The notes under the pieces: generated by a model | Databases searched by the model: none | The model's input: only the letters and a program-made list of their open reading frames with translations | What the model was told of the DNA's origin: nothing | In this document: in pieces, positions 26,378-36,388 of the stretch | Layout of the letters: each line of letters begins with the position of its first letter | How positions within the stretch are numbered: position 1 is the stretch's first letter | Assembly: GCF_017114995.1 (NCBI RefSeq) | Contig: NZ_JABXKL010000039.1 | Span: 62,001-126,000 of the forward strand | DNA from: Nostoc sp. NMS9 | GTDB lineage: Bacteria; Cyanobacteriota; Cyanobacteriia; Cyanobacteriales; Nostocaceae | Reading direction: 5' to 3' | Length of the DNA stretch: 64,000 nucleotides | Program-made: the position numbers and the translations under genes

Positions 26378-28885
26378 TTATACTTGTTTGCTCATTGCTG
26401 CTAAATTCACCACACATTCAGGAAATTGGCGTTTTAATGCTGGAAACACTGGGCAAGGCGCTTGTTCTTGTAAATTATCCGGTTTACTCCAAGTAAAGGG
26501 GGCTTTCTGCGCCGCAGACATCCACAATAGAAGCTTTGCTCGTGTCATAGCAACATAGAGTAAACGATACTCTTCAGATGTTTTCAAATTTTTTGCCACC
26601 TCCCATGCCTGACTAACATCCGGTATGATAGATTCTTCGTGAAGAGTCGCACGGATTTGGGCGCGGGCTACTTCTGATAAGGTAAAGTCGCCTAAAAATT
26701 GGCTTTGCGGAGGAACCCAAAATCTGCCAGGAATCAAGTTTTCGTGAAGAAAGGGAAGAAACACATAGTCCCAATCTAGCCCTTTAGCTTTGTGCATAGT
26801 GATAATCGTCAGTTGACCGCGACGGGTATAACGTTCTTCCGAATCCTCGGTTTCCACTGGTTCAAACCGTTCGGAACTAACGATTTCACTTAAAGCTGAC
26901 AGCATTCCCCCCATCGAACTATTGCCAGCTATCTGCTGGTTTACCCGTTCTGCGAGTTTATCAGCAGTTGCCAATTCTGCTTGGTCGTAATTTAAAGTCA
27001 AGGCGAGAAAAGAAATTAGCTGGTATAGTGGCAGTTCTAAGCGAGCGCGAAGTAAATTGCGACACAAGCGAGCAGCTTTTTGTTCTGTTTCTGGCTGTGG
27101 TTCTGCTAGGGGGCCAGGATACAAAAACTCTTCTGGCAGACTAGCAAGGGCATTGAGGTCTTGGGTAGGAATTAATTGGCGCTGTACTAATGCTTCTAGG
27201 GCGGCTTTGAGGTAATCGGGAGAGTGGGGGCGATCGCAAAATTGCAATAATGCCAAAATTTCTTGGGGAACATGGGAACGGCGATCGCGTTCTCCCACAT
27301 CGTAAAGTGTAATTTTATGCTCTTTGCACATAGGTGTCAGAGCCTCTGCTAACCATCGTCCTTGACGATTTTCTCGGACTAAAATCGCTGCACTATTTTT
27401 TGTTGGGTCTTCGCCAAATAACTCAATTACTCTTTGAGATAACAATTCAACGGTGTGATGAATGTCACGCGGTGTATAAAGTTCTAATCCTCGTCCTACG
27501 GGTGCGGGGTTAGCGTTAGCTTGCGGATCGCCAACTTCTACAGGGCGAATTGTCTGCAAGCGAAATGGTACTTGTCGGTTGTCAGGAATCTGTTGTTTGT
27601 TGTTAGTTTTGGTTGTTGCTAACCACTGATTATTGATCCATTTGAGGGCAAAGTTAGCGGCTTCAATGATAATTCTAGTACTGCGACCAGCTCGATCCAT
27701 CGTTGCTAATCGTTCGATGCGATCGCACTCTTCGCAAAATTGCCGGAAATAAATCGGATCGGCTGGAGTAAAGGTAGAGTTAATTGCTTGGTTGGGGTCG
27801 CCAACTCGGACTAAATTGAGTGCTGAGTGCTGAGTGCTGTTAGCGGTAGCGGGGCGTTCAGCCCGTGCTGAGTTGGGAGTTGGGAGTGGGGAGTTGGGAG
27901 TTGAGAGTGGGGAGTTGAGAGTTAGGAGTGAAGAATTCTCTCGCTGATATTCCCGATTACTTGCCAAAATTTCTAATAGCTGCGTCTGAAGAGGGCTAGA
28001 ATCTTGGGCTTCGTCTTCAAAGACGGCAAATATTTGGTTTTGCTCGATATAACGGGCACTGTCATTTTCTAAAACGCGCAGTGCGGCTAAAATCATATCG
28101 TCGTAATCTATAAAATCACGCGATCGCATTAAGTTTTGATATTGCTCGTATAATCCCGCTGCTACGCTCAAAATTGCATATTCGTCTGTGGTTTGTTTAC
28201 TCCACTCCCGCAACAATTCTGGCGATATCCCAGAACTTTTTGCTTCATGAATTACTGTATTAGCTAATTCCGGCAATACTTCTGTTCGCAGCACCGATTG
28301 ACGACGCAACCTTTCTGTCTCTTCTCCGTCAAATTGATGACCTTCTAGCAACCGTAAATATACATTTGGATTATTTACAATCCATTGTTCTACAGCAGTT
28401 CTGATAAAACGGTGACTTTGGGTTGGCGTAATTAATATGACATTTTCTAATTGCAAACCCGACAAATCAGAATGGCGGTTGGCAATGTTCAACGCTAGAC
28501 CGTGTAGAGTATAGACAAAAAAGCCCGTTTGAGGTAGAGATAAATCATCTCGTAAAAATTTGCGAATCTTCGCTTTAATATTGGCAGCAGCGGAGCGAGT
28601 AAAAGTAACGACTACCAACTGACGGCGGGAAGATGAACGCTCATATTGACGGGCGATCGCGATCGCTGCTGCTGCCGCCATCCCAGTAGATTTGCCTGCA
28701 CCAGGAACGGCTGAAATAGCCAAAGGGCCAGATTGCCAATCAGCCATTTGTTGCTGTCCAGGACGTAAACTGTTGCGGATGCGTGCTATGGCTTCTGCCC
28801 GTAGGGATGACACAGGAAGAAGCCCAGACAATTCTGGGTGGAGTGATTCTGGAGGTAAAGCAGCAGTAAAATTAGTGTCTGACAT
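26378..28885 (-). CDS. UvrD/Rep-family DNA helicase
   Basis: This superfamily 1A helicase of 835 residues has motif I AVPGAGKST, motif Ia VVTFTRSAA, motif II as VFEDEAQDSS, motif III VGDPNQAI, motif V ITMHKAKGLDWDYVFLP and motif VI RLLYVAMTRAK. It should unwind DNA 3' to 5'; the exact role (repair, replication restart or other) is not clear from the sequence. Between motifs II and III about 38 residues (SSLLTLNSPLSTPNSPLPTP...) are low-complexity and derive from repeats on the DNA (about 27815-27925). The N-terminal 30 residues before the core lack similarity known to me. Confidence 0.92.
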   Translation of the reverse strand: MSDTNFTAALPPESLHPELSGLLPVSSLRAEAIARIRNSLRPGQQQMADWQSGPLAISAVPGAGKSTGMAAAAAIAIARQYERSSSRRQLVVVTFTRSAAANIKAKIRKFLRDDLSLPQTGFFVYTLHGLALNIANRHSDLSGLQLENVILITPTQSHRFIRTAVEQWIVNNPNVYLRLLEGHQFDGEETERLRRQSVLRTEVLPELANTVIHEAKSSGISPELLREWSKQTTDEYAILSVAAGLYEQYQNLMRSRDFIDYDDMILAALRVLENDSARYIEQNQIFAVFEDEAQDSSPLQTQLLEILASNREYQRENSSLLTLNSPLSTPNSPLPTPNSARAERPATANSTQHSALNLVRVGDPNQAINSTFTPADPIYFRQFCEECDRIERLATMDRAGRSTRIIIEAANFALKWINNQWLATTKTNNKQQIPDNRQVPFRLQTIRPVEVGDPQANANPAPVGRGLELYTPRDIHHTVELLSQRVIELFGEDPTKNSAAILVRENRQGRWLAEALTPMCKEHKITLYDVGERDRRSHVPQEILALLQFCDRPHSPDYLKAALEALVQRQLIPTQDLNALASLPEEFLYPGPLAEPQPETEQKAARLCRNLLRARLELPLYQLISFLALTLNYDQAELATADKLAERVNQQIAGNSSMGGMLSALSEIVSSERFEPVETEDSEERYTRRGQLTIITMHKAKGLDWDYVFLPFLHENLIPGRFWVPPQSQFLGDFTLSEVARAQIRATLHEESIIPDVSQAWEVAKNLKTSEEYRLLYVAMTRAKLLLWMSAAQKAPFTWSKPDNLQEQAPCPVFPALKRQFPECVVNLAAMSKQV
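27815..27925. repeat. In-frame repeat insertion in the helicase gene
   Basis: The plus strand shows TGAGTGCTGAGTGCTGTT, then GCGGGGCGTTCAGCCCG, then multiple GAGTTGGGAGTGGGGAGTT heptamer-like units. All keep the helicase frame on the minus strand and lie between motifs II and III. Confidence 0.75.
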
Positions 28886-29001
28886 TATAAAATTTTATAT
28901 TTTAAATTTAGGATTTAATCTAAAACCGCAGATATGAAAAATTATTGCTGTTTATCTGTGGTGATAAATATTTAATTGCAAACCAATTAGCTAATAGCTA
29001 T

Positions 29002-30168
29002 ATGAAGATACTAACAACAAAGAAAATTATTTTGGTTGGCGGTGGCATCGGTGGTACTGCAACCGCGCTTGCTCTTTACCAGGCTGGATTTGAACCCGTT
29101 GTTTACGAGCGCACGGCAACATTACGCGAAGTTGGGGCAGGAGTCGCGCTTTGGGCGAACGCGACCCATGTCCTAAAAGAGTTAGGCGTGTTGGACGATG
29201 TGTTACGCCAGAGCGATCCAATTACAAATTATCAGTTCTTCTCCCAGATGGGCAAAGAATTAATGAACCTCTGCATCAATCATTTTGAAGTGCCAGCTGT
29301 AGCCATCCATCGTGCTGATTTGCAGGCGCTGCTCTGGCGGAAACTGTCGAGTGAGCATTTTGTTTTAGGTCAGACATTTGAGCGTTTCGAGTTAGTTGAA
29401 AACAAAGTTCATGCCTATTTTACTGGCGGTTTAGAAGAGGTGGGTGATGCGTTGATTGGAGCCGATGGACTGAGGTCAAAGGTGCGATCGCAACTATTTG
29501 GTCAAGTAAAACCGATTTATCGTGGGATGACATCGTACCGAGGGCTGACGAATTACATACCTAACACTTATAAACGTGGATACATCTGTGAATTTCTGGG
29601 TTCCGGCAAAGCCTTCGGATTTGTGACGATTGGTAAAGGGCGAATGTATTGGTATGTAGCATCTAAAGCCGCAGAAGGGCAATCCGACGCACCTGTAGGT
29701 CGCAAGCAAGAACTTCAGGAAATTTTTCAAGATTGGCCTACCCCCATTCCTGAACTCATTGCTGCAACTGATGAAACCAGTATTCTGAAGACTGATCTCT
29801 ATGACTGTGTACCGATTCCCAAATGGAGCTTTTCAAACATCACGTTACTTGGTGATGCCGCACACCCAACTCTACCAACGATGGGACAAGGGGCGTGCAT
29901 GGCAATTGAAGATGCGCTGGTCGTTACCCAGTGTTTGCTAGAACATTCAGACCCCGCAGAAGCTTTGTGCCAATACGAATCGTTGCGACTGGTTCGCACC
30001 AAAAAGATTGTTGAACAATCTTTACTAATAGGAAAAGTTGCTCAATTAGAGAATCCTGTTGTTGTAGCAGTAAGAAATACATTAATGAAGTTGTTGTCAC
30101 AACAGTTTGACAATGACTATAGAGCTATTCATGCTTACAGAGTTAGCTTGAAACTCGATAAATACTGA
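29002..30168 (+). CDS. FAD-dependent monooxygenase (UbiH/zeaxanthin-epoxidase-like)
   Basis: The protein has 388 residues from the ATG at 29002; the frame is open 19 codons further but only this start gives the family N-terminus KKIILVGGGIGGTATALALY. It has the FAD-binding GxGxxG, the DALIGADGLRSKVR motif and the second flavin motif LLGDAAHPTLPTMGQGACMA. Such enzymes hydroxylate or epoxidise aromatic, quinone or carotenoid substrates with NAD(P)H and O2. The substrate is not defined, and no pathway neighbours help. The 80-bp spacer to the divergent helicase start must hold both promoters. Confidence 0.9.
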   Translation: MKILTTKKIILVGGGIGGTATALALYQAGFEPVVYERTATLREVGAGVALWANATHVLKELGVLDDVLRQSDPITNYQFFSQMGKELMNLCINHFEVPAVAIHRADLQALLWRKLSSEHFVLGQTFERFELVENKVHAYFTGGLEEVGDALIGADGLRSKVRSQLFGQVKPIYRGMTSYRGLTNYIPNTYKRGYICEFLGSGKAFGFVTIGKGRMYWYVASKAAEGQSDAPVGRKQELQEIFQDWPTPIPELIAATDETSILKTDLYDCVPIPKWSFSNITLLGDAAHPTLPTMGQGACMAIEDALVVTQCLLEHSDPAEALCQYESLRLVRTKKIVEQSLLIGKVAQLENPVVVAVRNTLMKLLSQQFDNDYRAIHAYRVSLKLDKY

Positions 30169-30515
30169 TTTTATGTTGGTTCTTAAAGTTGGTTGTGAGC
30201 AAGAGTAATTGGCTAGCGATCGCGCCTGACTAAGATCATTCTTCCGGTTCATGCGACACACAAAACTAATTAGTGTTTTTGTAAGTGGGAAAGCACATAG
30301 AATATCCTGGCATTAAGAAGCAATTTCTGGGCGAGCAATTAAACATTCTTTTAATCCCCTGACTGAACAAATTAGCCAAGCGTTATTTGTTCAGTTAGGG
30401 GATTGTTAAGAAGTCTAAAAATGAAATCTCAAGCGATGCCTACTGCAGGCTGTGGTTTTGATCAGCTGCTGTAAAACCAGAAATACGGGTCAACTCGTAC
30501 AGTTGAAAATGACTT
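30169..30515. terminator. Spacer with strong bidirectional hairpin (30356-30401)
   Basis: The convergent spacer holds the arms CCCCTGACTGAACAA (30356-30370) and TTGTTCAGTTAGGGG (30387-30401), a 15-bp stem with one G-U pair. It can end both the monooxygenase gene and aqpZ. Nothing else is seen. Confidence 0.6.
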
Positions 30516-31289
30516 TTAGACTAGCTCTTCGATGTTTTGCCGTTCGTCCACAGTTGATTTACTAAAGACAGCTACATACAACCATCCTGCTAAAATAGCC
30601 CCCAAAATCGGAGCTATCCAGAACAGCCAGACTTGTGAAAAGAGTTCTACACCTGCAAATAGAGCAACTCCAGTACTACGGGCAGGATTAACCGAGGTAT
30701 TGGTTACAGGAATGCTAATTAGGTGAATTAAAGTCAGTCCAAAACCAATTGCCAGTGGTGCAAATCCTTTAGGAGCATGGCTATCAGTCACACCCAGAAT
30801 AATCAGTAGAAACATGAAAGTCATCACAACTTCAGTAATCAAGCAAGCAAACAGCGTGTACCCACCTGGAGAATGAGTACCGTAACCGTTGGTAGCTAAT
30901 GGGTTGGAGCCAGTCAGGGTAAATCCAGTTTTGCCGCTAGCAATCAGGTAGATAATGCCCGCAGCAACAACTGCACCGATTACTTGAGAGACGATATAAG
31001 GTAGTAAGTCAGATCCCGGAAAGCGTTTACCTGCCCACAGTCCAAAGGAAACAGCTGGATTGAAATGACCACCAGAAATATGACCAAGAGCATAAGCCCC
31101 TGTGAGGACAGTAAGCCCGAATGCCAAAGATACACCTACTAATCCAATACCCAATGGAAAAGAAGTATTTTCGCTGATTTTTGCAGCATCTGCTGTGTAG
31201 GCTGCGGCTAGAACAGCACTACCACAGCCACCTAAAACAAGCCAAAATGTGCCGATAAATTCTGCCAAACAACGTTTTGTGAGAGACAT
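30516..31289 (-). CDS. aqpZ: Aquaporin Z-type water channel
   Basis: This is a 257-residue MIP-family membrane protein with six TM helices and both half-helix signatures, GGHFNPAVS and NTSVNPARS. The length and the narrow-filter context ([22 protein letters not shown]) fit AqpZ rather than a glycerol facilitator. It sits in the plasma membrane and conducts water. It is monocistronic with a 470-bp upstream region. Confidence 0.95.
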   Translation of the reverse strand: MSLTKRCLAEFIGTFWLVLGGCGSAVLAAAYTADAAKISENTSFPLGIGLVGVSLAFGLTVLTGAYALGHISGGHFNPAVSFGLWAGKRFPGSDLLPYIVSQVIGAVVAAGIIYLIASGKTGFTLTGSNPLATNGYGTHSPGGYTLFACLITEVVMTFMFLLIILGVTDSHAPKGFAPLAIGFGLTLIHLISIPVTNTSVNPARSTGVALFAGVELFSQVWLFWIAPILGAILAGWLYVAVFSKSTVDERQNIEELV

Positions 31290-31763
31290 TTTTGGGAAAT
31301 TCCTTGTTCCGCTACAAATTAGTGATAGTTACGTTACACAATGTTTAAGTCATTGCTGTCAACAGAAAATCTATTGCCTTTGTTGCGTTATGAAACTAAA
31401 TCGAAAAAAATAGGAATTTTTTCTCAATAGTTAATTGTGGTGATAAAATATGAAAATACAGTAAAAGCTAAAATAACAGAAAAAATACTTAATTTCTTAA
31501 TAATTTTGCTCTCATAATAAATTTGTTGCAATCCGGTTGGTCTTAGCTTCAAAAACCTTAAACTGCGTAGCTTGCTTATCTAGTAATGGTATCAAGGCAA
31601 ACCCAACAAATCACCAAAAGTGTTGGGCTTAGTTCTTCAAACCAACCTACGATTTTCATTAACTCAACCGAGCTGAGGTTTTTGCTTGAGTTAGTTTAAT
31701 CTTCAACACTCCCAAACCAGAAGGTGTGGGAGTGTTACGCAGTTAGCTCGTCTAAAATTGAAT
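31290..31763. other. Upstream region of aqpZ with two hairpins
   Basis: There is no gene. Arms AAACCCAACA and TGTTGGGCTT form a hairpin at about 31600-31634, and a stronger one lies at 31705-31736. Both are on the raf1 side and probably act as its terminators. The AT-rich part next to aqpZ presumably has its promoter. Confidence 0.5.
31705..31736 (-). terminator. Terminator of raf1
   Basis: The perfect 10-bp arms AACACTCCCA (31705-31714) and TGGGAGTGTT (31727-31736) lie 28 bp downstream of the raf1 stop on the minus strand. Confidence 0.65.
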
Positions 31764-32852
31764 TTATTCGTCAATCTGCCATGAATCCTTAGTTAATTCT
31801 TCATCCAGAATTTTCTTAGGACGCACAATGATAATAATTTCTCCTAGTAGAGGGATTTCTGGCTCAGTTTCAAACCATTGAAAATCTAATTCACCACCAT
31901 TTTCAACAACAAAATAGCTGGAGGCATCCCATTCTCGTTGGGCACGATCTATTACTACTACGACTGGCCCTGTTTGGCTTTGGGTTTGGATGGGGAAGCG
32001 ATCGCTATTTGCTAAAATCACTACTGGATCTTCTGCCGCCAATAACACTTGCCAACCTGGTAAGGGTACCCAAGCTTGCTCTCCAGAAAACTTAACCAGA
32101 CGAAATGGTTCAATTTCTGTCAATATCGGCACAGCTTGCAAGTCTTGTCGTGATAATGGCAACTCGCCTACGACAGGCAAGATTCGGGGTAACTGTTCTT
32201 CAAATTCCAGGCGGTAAAACGGTAAAATCGGCGCTGGACGCTGGGGAACGGTAGTAAAATCAGTCAGTAACTGTTCGATTTTTTGCCTTGCACCTGGCGT
32301 GTGAGCAAAACGCAAACCTTTGGCGATTAGGCGCGATCGCTGTTGTAAATCTGCATTTTGGCGTGCCAGTTTCCAAACTTGGTGAGCAACAGCATCCCCA
32401 GGATGAGCAGAAAAGCCTTCTGGTAAAGTGCGGAAATAGGAGAACTCTTTAATTGCTTTTGCTATATCCCGTGCCTCATCAACATCAACGTTGTGGATGA
32501 AGATTAGTTCGGCGGCGGTGGCGCGTTCTTCTTGAGTAAGTAAACGTAGCTCGTATAAAACATCGCTGCCACGTGTAGTATAGTGCGATCGCGTTTCTGC
32601 CGATACTCCAAACTTTTCCAAAGAATTGTAAACTTGAGAACCAACAACCACCTGATTTTGTTGAATCGGCTCAAATCCAGTCGCCTCAAAAATTTCTTGG
32701 GGGTTGTAACCGGCTTTTAGCAACGAGGCGATCGCGGCTCCCCATTCCACCCAGTTGCCTTGTTTTTGCCTCAGCCTTCGCAGTAACTCTTGTGCTACAT
32801 CGTTGGTAGCATTATCTTCGGGATTCTGAGTGTTGGGTGGTAAATCAGTCAT
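31764..32852 (-). CDS. raf1: RuBisCO accumulation factor 1
   Basis: Raf1 is a chaperone that stabilises RbcL dimers while the RbcL8 core forms. The 362-residue protein has the N-terminal helical domain (QELLRRLRQKQGNWVEWGAA ... GFEPIQQNQVVVGSQVY ... LYELRLLTQEERATAAE) and the C-terminal beta domain (LPFYRLEFEEQLPRILPVVG ... WQVLLAAEDPVVILANSDRF). The full length matches cyanobacterial Raf1. The gene stands apart from rbcLXS, as usual. Confidence 0.95.
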   Translation of the reverse strand: MTDLPPNTQNPEDNATNDVAQELLRRLRQKQGNWVEWGAAIASLLKAGYNPQEIFEATGFEPIQQNQVVVGSQVYNSLEKFGVSAETRSHYTTRGSDVLYELRLLTQEERATAAELIFIHNVDVDEARDIAKAIKEFSYFRTLPEGFSAHPGDAVAHQVWKLARQNADLQQRSRLIAKGLRFAHTPGARQKIEQLLTDFTTVPQRPAPILPFYRLEFEEQLPRILPVVGELPLSRQDLQAVPILTEIEPFRLVKFSGEQAWVPLPGWQVLLAAEDPVVILANSDRFPIQTQSQTGPVVVVIDRAQREWDASSYFVVENGGELDFQWFETEPEIPLLGEIIIIVRPKKILDEELTKDSWQIDE

Positions 32853-33158
32853 AATCGGAGTGCGAGCTTCAACTTGAGAGGTTAATTAATACCTCATGAG
32901 CAAGTCTTATTCTAATCTATACCCAGACCTACACCTCATCCACGATCAAAACTGCCATAGTTTCGCTAATTTAGTTGGTTTTTATACAGCATTTTTTAAT
33001 TCAGATATTTGGTCAGACAAATTTCCTCTGTAGCATTCACTATTAGGGTTCTCAAATATGCAAAACAACTCCGTATAAACCCTTGGCGGTCTTCGGCTAT
33101 TCTCAACTAAACTTGGTATGGAATATAACAAGAGAGTGAATATTTAAAGGAAAATCTT
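32853..33158. other. Divergent spacer between raf1 and the REC-GAF gene
   Basis: This 306-bp region must hold both promoters. I see no distinct repeat, operator or small frame in it. A TTTAAAGGAAAATCTT ribosome region precedes the ATG at 33159. Confidence 0.5.
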
Positions 33159-34103
33159 ATGGATAAACCCAATCTCGAAATTGATAAAGTTCAATCTCAA
33201 GTTATGACTCTGGAACGACCAAAAAAGCTGAAAATCCTGGTAGTTGACGATGAGCCAGATAATCTCGATTTACTTTATCGCACATTTCGACGCGACTTTA
33301 ATGTTCTGAAAGCTGATAGTGGGGTGAACGCTCTACAAGTTTTGGCAGCAGAAGGGGAGGTAGCAGTGATTATCTCCGATCAACGGATGCCAGAAATGAA
33401 AGGGACTGAGTTTCTCAGCAAAACTGTACCTCAGTTTCCCGATACAGTGAGAATTATTCTCACTGGATTTACTGATATTGAAGACTTGGTAGAAGCAATT
33501 AATGCCGGACAAGTCTACAAATATATCACCAAGCCTTGGGACCCAGGGGAACTGAAGGCAGTAGTGCAAAGAGCAGCAGAAACCTACGACTTGCTTAAGC
33601 AACGTACAGAAGAATTACGCCGTGCTCATGCTCAAATGGCGCTGCTGAGTGTTTTGGTACAGGTAACTCAAGCCGCTTCTAGTTTAGAAGAAACTCTCGC
33701 TCCCATTGCTAGGGCTGTGAGTGAAACTTTTGGGGCAGAAGGCTGTATTTTACAACTTACAGATGGAAATACTCTGGTTGCAACTCAAGGAACTTACAGC
33801 GATACAGGTACAATAGAAAATTGGCTATCTCAAGACCCACTAACCAGGGAAGCGATCGCCACGGGACAAATGCAAGTTTCCTTAAATGTACTTAAAGATA
33901 CTAAATTAGTTGATGCGATTCACTACAAAAATACGAATGTACAAGCACACTTAGTGATCCCAATTAGCTACCGCAATCAACTTTTGGGTGTATTGTCGCT
34001 ACAGTGGAAACAACCTTGCACTTTGCGAGAAGATGAATTGGTGCTAATTAATTTATCAGCACAACTGGTGGCGATCGCTCTGACTAGTAGTCACTCTCAT
34101 TAG
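33159..34103 (+). CDS. Response regulator with GAF domain (REC-GAF)
   Basis: The 314-residue protein has a receiver domain (about 24-145) with the acidic pair Asp30/Asp31, phosphoacceptor Asp74 in ISDQRMP, the Thr of ILTGF and the Lys of YITKPW. A short coiled coil (LLKQRTEELRRAHAQMALLS) leads to a GAF domain (about 170-310). There is no DNA-binding, GGDEF or kinase output, so it may act by protein contact. The GAF domain lacks an obvious bilin cysteine context. No histidine kinase is adjacent. Confidence 0.9.
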   Translation: MDKPNLEIDKVQSQVMTLERPKKLKILVVDDEPDNLDLLYRTFRRDFNVLKADSGVNALQVLAAEGEVAVIISDQRMPEMKGTEFLSKTVPQFPDTVRIILTGFTDIEDLVEAINAGQVYKYITKPWDPGELKAVVQRAAETYDLLKQRTEELRRAHAQMALLSVLVQVTQAASSLEETLAPIARAVSETFGAEGCILQLTDGNTLVATQGTYSDTGTIENWLSQDPLTREAIATGQMQVSLNVLKDTKLVDAIHYKNTNVQAHLVIPISYRNQLLGVLSLQWKQPCTLREDELVLINLSAQLVAIALTSSHSH

Positions 34104-34113
34104 GGTATTGTGT

Positions 34114-34190
34114 AGTTGTCATTAGTCATTTGTCCTTTATCCTTGGCAAATGACGAATGACTAATGACCAATGACTTATTGACCAATGAC
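34114..34190 (+). repeat. STRR-like heptamers ending in the menG start codon
   Basis: Heptamer-like units of the AATGACC/AATGACT type, with the reverse forms GTCATTAGTC and ATTTGTCC, cover the whole spacer before menG. The last unit supplies the ATG at 34186. Confidence 0.7.
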
Positions 34191-34890
34191 TAACGAAATT
34201 CAGTCCATTTTTAACCGTATTGCTCCAGTTTATGACCAGTTGAACGATTGGTTGAGTCTGGGACAGCATCGAATCTGGAAGGAAATGGCAGTAAAATGGA
34301 GTGCAGCTAAACCAGGAGATACTGCATTAGATTTGTGTTGCGGTAGTGGTGATTTAGCTTTACGTTTGGCACGGCGTATCGGAGCTACAGGACAGGTGTA
34401 TGGAGTGGATTTTTCCCAAAACCTGCTAGAAAAGGCTAAAGAACGCTCGCATTGGCAGTACCCCCAACCTGCTATCAGCTGGGTAGAAGCTGATGTCCTC
34501 AATTTACCCTTTGACGACAACCAATTTGATGCCGCAACAATGGGCTATGGTTTAAGAAATGTTAAAGATATTCCCCGCAGTCTCCAAGAGTTATACCGTG
34601 TTTTGAAGCCGGGAGCTAAAGCCGCAATTTTAGACTTTCATCGACCGAGTAATCCTCAGCTACGTGCCTTTCAACAGTGGTATCTGGACGGTTTCGTGGT
34701 ACCAGTTGCCAATTATTTAGGCTTAAAAGAAGAATATGCTTACATCAGTCCCAGCTTAGATCGCTTTCCCATCGGTAAAGAGCAAATAGAGTTAGCTCAT
34801 GAAGTTGGTTTTGCAGTTGCCACACACTACCCCATTGCGAACGGTATGATGGGAGTGCTAGTGCTTAGTAAGTTAGGAGTTATTAGTTAA
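34186..34890 (+). CDS. menG: 2-phytyl-1,4-naphthoquinone methyltransferase (MenG/UbiE family)
   Basis: This is a SAM-dependent methyltransferase of 234 residues that in cyanobacteria makes the last step of phylloquinone, the photosystem I cofactor. The family opening IQSIFNRIAPVYDQLNDWLS, SAM-binding LDLCCGSGDLALRLA, motif II FDAATMGYGLRNV and LYRVLKPGAKAAIL are all present. The start codon is part of an STRR-like heptamer array, and there is no Shine-Dalgarno sequence. The first residues (MTNE) are thus partly encoded by repeat. Confidence 0.93.
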   Translation: MTNEIQSIFNRIAPVYDQLNDWLSLGQHRIWKEMAVKWSAAKPGDTALDLCCGSGDLALRLARRIGATGQVYGVDFSQNLLEKAKERSHWQYPQPAISWVEADVLNLPFDDNQFDAATMGYGLRNVKDIPRSLQELYRVLKPGAKAAILDFHRPSNPQLRAFQQWYLDGFVVPVANYLGLKEEYAYISPSLDRFPIGKEQIELAHEVGFAVATHYPIANGMMGVLVLSKLGVIS

Positions 34891-34954
34891 AAGTTATGAA
34901 TTATGAGTAGTGATAAATTCTCATTTAAAATTTATCATTCCTAACTCCTAACTC

Positions 34955-34985
34955 TTGTACAGACGCGATTAATCGCGTCTCTACT
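34955..34985. repeat. Palindromic repeat AGACGCGATTAATCGCGTCT
   Basis: A perfect 20-bp palindrome lies between menG and the DUF445 gene within runs of CTAACTC units. Copies are at 39147-39173 (same core, next to the same GTACAAGAGTTAGGAG arm in inverted order) and, imperfect, at 6342-6364. Confidence 0.75.
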
Positions 34986-35035
34986 CTTAACTCCTAACTC
35001 TAAGCTCTAACCTCCTAACTTTTTTAATTCTTCCC

Positions 35036-36271
35036 TTGGACTGGTCTCATCTTTGGCTTTATGTGTCTCCCCCGGTACTGGGTGGAATTATTGGCTATTT
35101 CACAAATGATATAGCCATCAAAATGTTGTTCCGTCCTTACCGAGCAATTTATATCGCTGGACGAAGAGTACCCTTCACCCCTGGATTGATCCCCCGCAAT
35201 CAAGAACGTCTGGCTAAGAACATTTCTAATACAATCATGGGGTCACTGTTGACACCACAAGAATTGCAAAATCTGGCACGGCGTTTGTTGCAAACAGAAC
35301 GCGTGCAATCAGCAATTCTCTGGTTGTTGCGGTTGGCAATTGAACAAATAAAAGCAGATAAAAATGAGAAAAGTGCCAAAATTGTAGCAGGAATTTTGCG
35401 GGATTTACTAGGAGAATCCTTACCACGATTGCTTAAGGTTTTAGCGCGGCGTGAAGATTTTTTAGAAGCGCAGATCAATCAAATTTTTGACCAGATATTG
35501 CTGGAATTTCAACTGAGTGAAGAACAAGCTACGCGGCTTGCTGATTGGTTGTTGCAAGTAGTTTTACCGCCGGATGTTTTACGCCAAACAATAGTTGATT
35601 TTTTGACCGATCGCACCATTCAAATTATCGATGAAGGCTTCCGCGAAAAGACCAGTGGGACTTATTGGGTAGTAGCAAATTTGTTTGGTTTACGTAATAC
35701 TCTTACACGGCTACGAACTTTTTGTTTGGATGAAAAGGAGGCTGCTAATACCCGCTTGCAGGAATTGACTCAAGATTTGCAGATGCGCGATCGCATTCGA
35801 AAATTACTGCAAAATTTATCATTACAAAACTTGCCAATGGCTACGGTTCGCCAACTCCGAAAAACCACCCGCGAAAGTGTCCGCCATTATCTGCAAAATA
35901 GTGGTAGTGATTTTTTACAAGGATTAACTGATTCTGTTGATTGGGAAAATATTGCTGTAGTGCTGCTGAATCGTCTTAGTACTTCACCAGTTGTCAGTAC
36001 TTCTTTAGAGGTGATGAGTCAAGAGTTAGCTCTAATTTTAGAGAAGTATTTGGAAAAAGATTTAGAAGCAATTGTGGCGCAGGTAATTCCAATTTTATCG
36101 ATAGATGAAGTAATAGTTGACCGGGTAAAATCAACTTCAGCGGCTGATTTAGAAGCTGCAATTGAGGGAATTGTCAAAAATGAATTGCAGGCGATTGTGA
36201 CTTTAGGTGGTGTTTTAGGTTTTGTTATCGGGTTATTCCAGACAGTATTTTTAATATTAAGTCAATATTAA
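35036..36271 (+). CDS. DUF445 family membrane-associated protein
   Basis: The 411-residue protein has a hydrophobic N-terminus ([20 protein letters not shown]) with the DUF445 signature [10 protein letters not shown] and [14 protein letters not shown], a long helical body, and a C-terminal TM helix ([20 protein letters not shown]). This is the YheB-like layout. Function is unknown; family members are thought to be membrane-anchored. The start is a TTG at 35036 with no strong ribosome site. An ATG within the signature would cut the family N-terminus, so TTG is preferred. Confidence 0.85.
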   Translation: MDWSHLWLYVSPPVLGGIIGYFTNDIAIKMLFRPYRAIYIAGRRVPFTPGLIPRNQERLAKNISNTIMGSLLTPQELQNLARRLLQTERVQSAILWLLRLAIEQIKADKNEKSAKIVAGILRDLLGESLPRLLKVLARREDFLEAQINQIFDQILLEFQLSEEQATRLADWLLQVVLPPDVLRQTIVDFLTDRTIQIIDEGFREKTSGTYWVVANLFGLRNTLTRLRTFCLDEKEAANTRLQELTQDLQMRDRIRKLLQNLSLQNLPMATVRQLRKTTRESVRHYLQNSGSDFLQGLTDSVDWENIAVVLLNRLSTSPVVSTSLEVMSQELALILEKYLEKDLEAIVAQVIPILSIDEVIVDRVKSTSAADLEAAIEGIVKNELQAIVTLGGVLGFVIGLFQTVFLILSQY

Positions 36272-36388
36272 TTTTTTGTTTTTACCTGTAAAATTTGATC
36301 AAATTATACTTGCAATGTCGTCAAACTATGAAATGAGGGGAATTGAGCGATCGCCTTTTGAGAAGAGATGTGAGTAAAAAGCGATCGC

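Noticed and set aside
26184-26558. Small frames on both strands downstream of the helicase gene
   Set aside because: They are built on the GTCATTGCGA repeat element or lie opposite the helicase 3' end.
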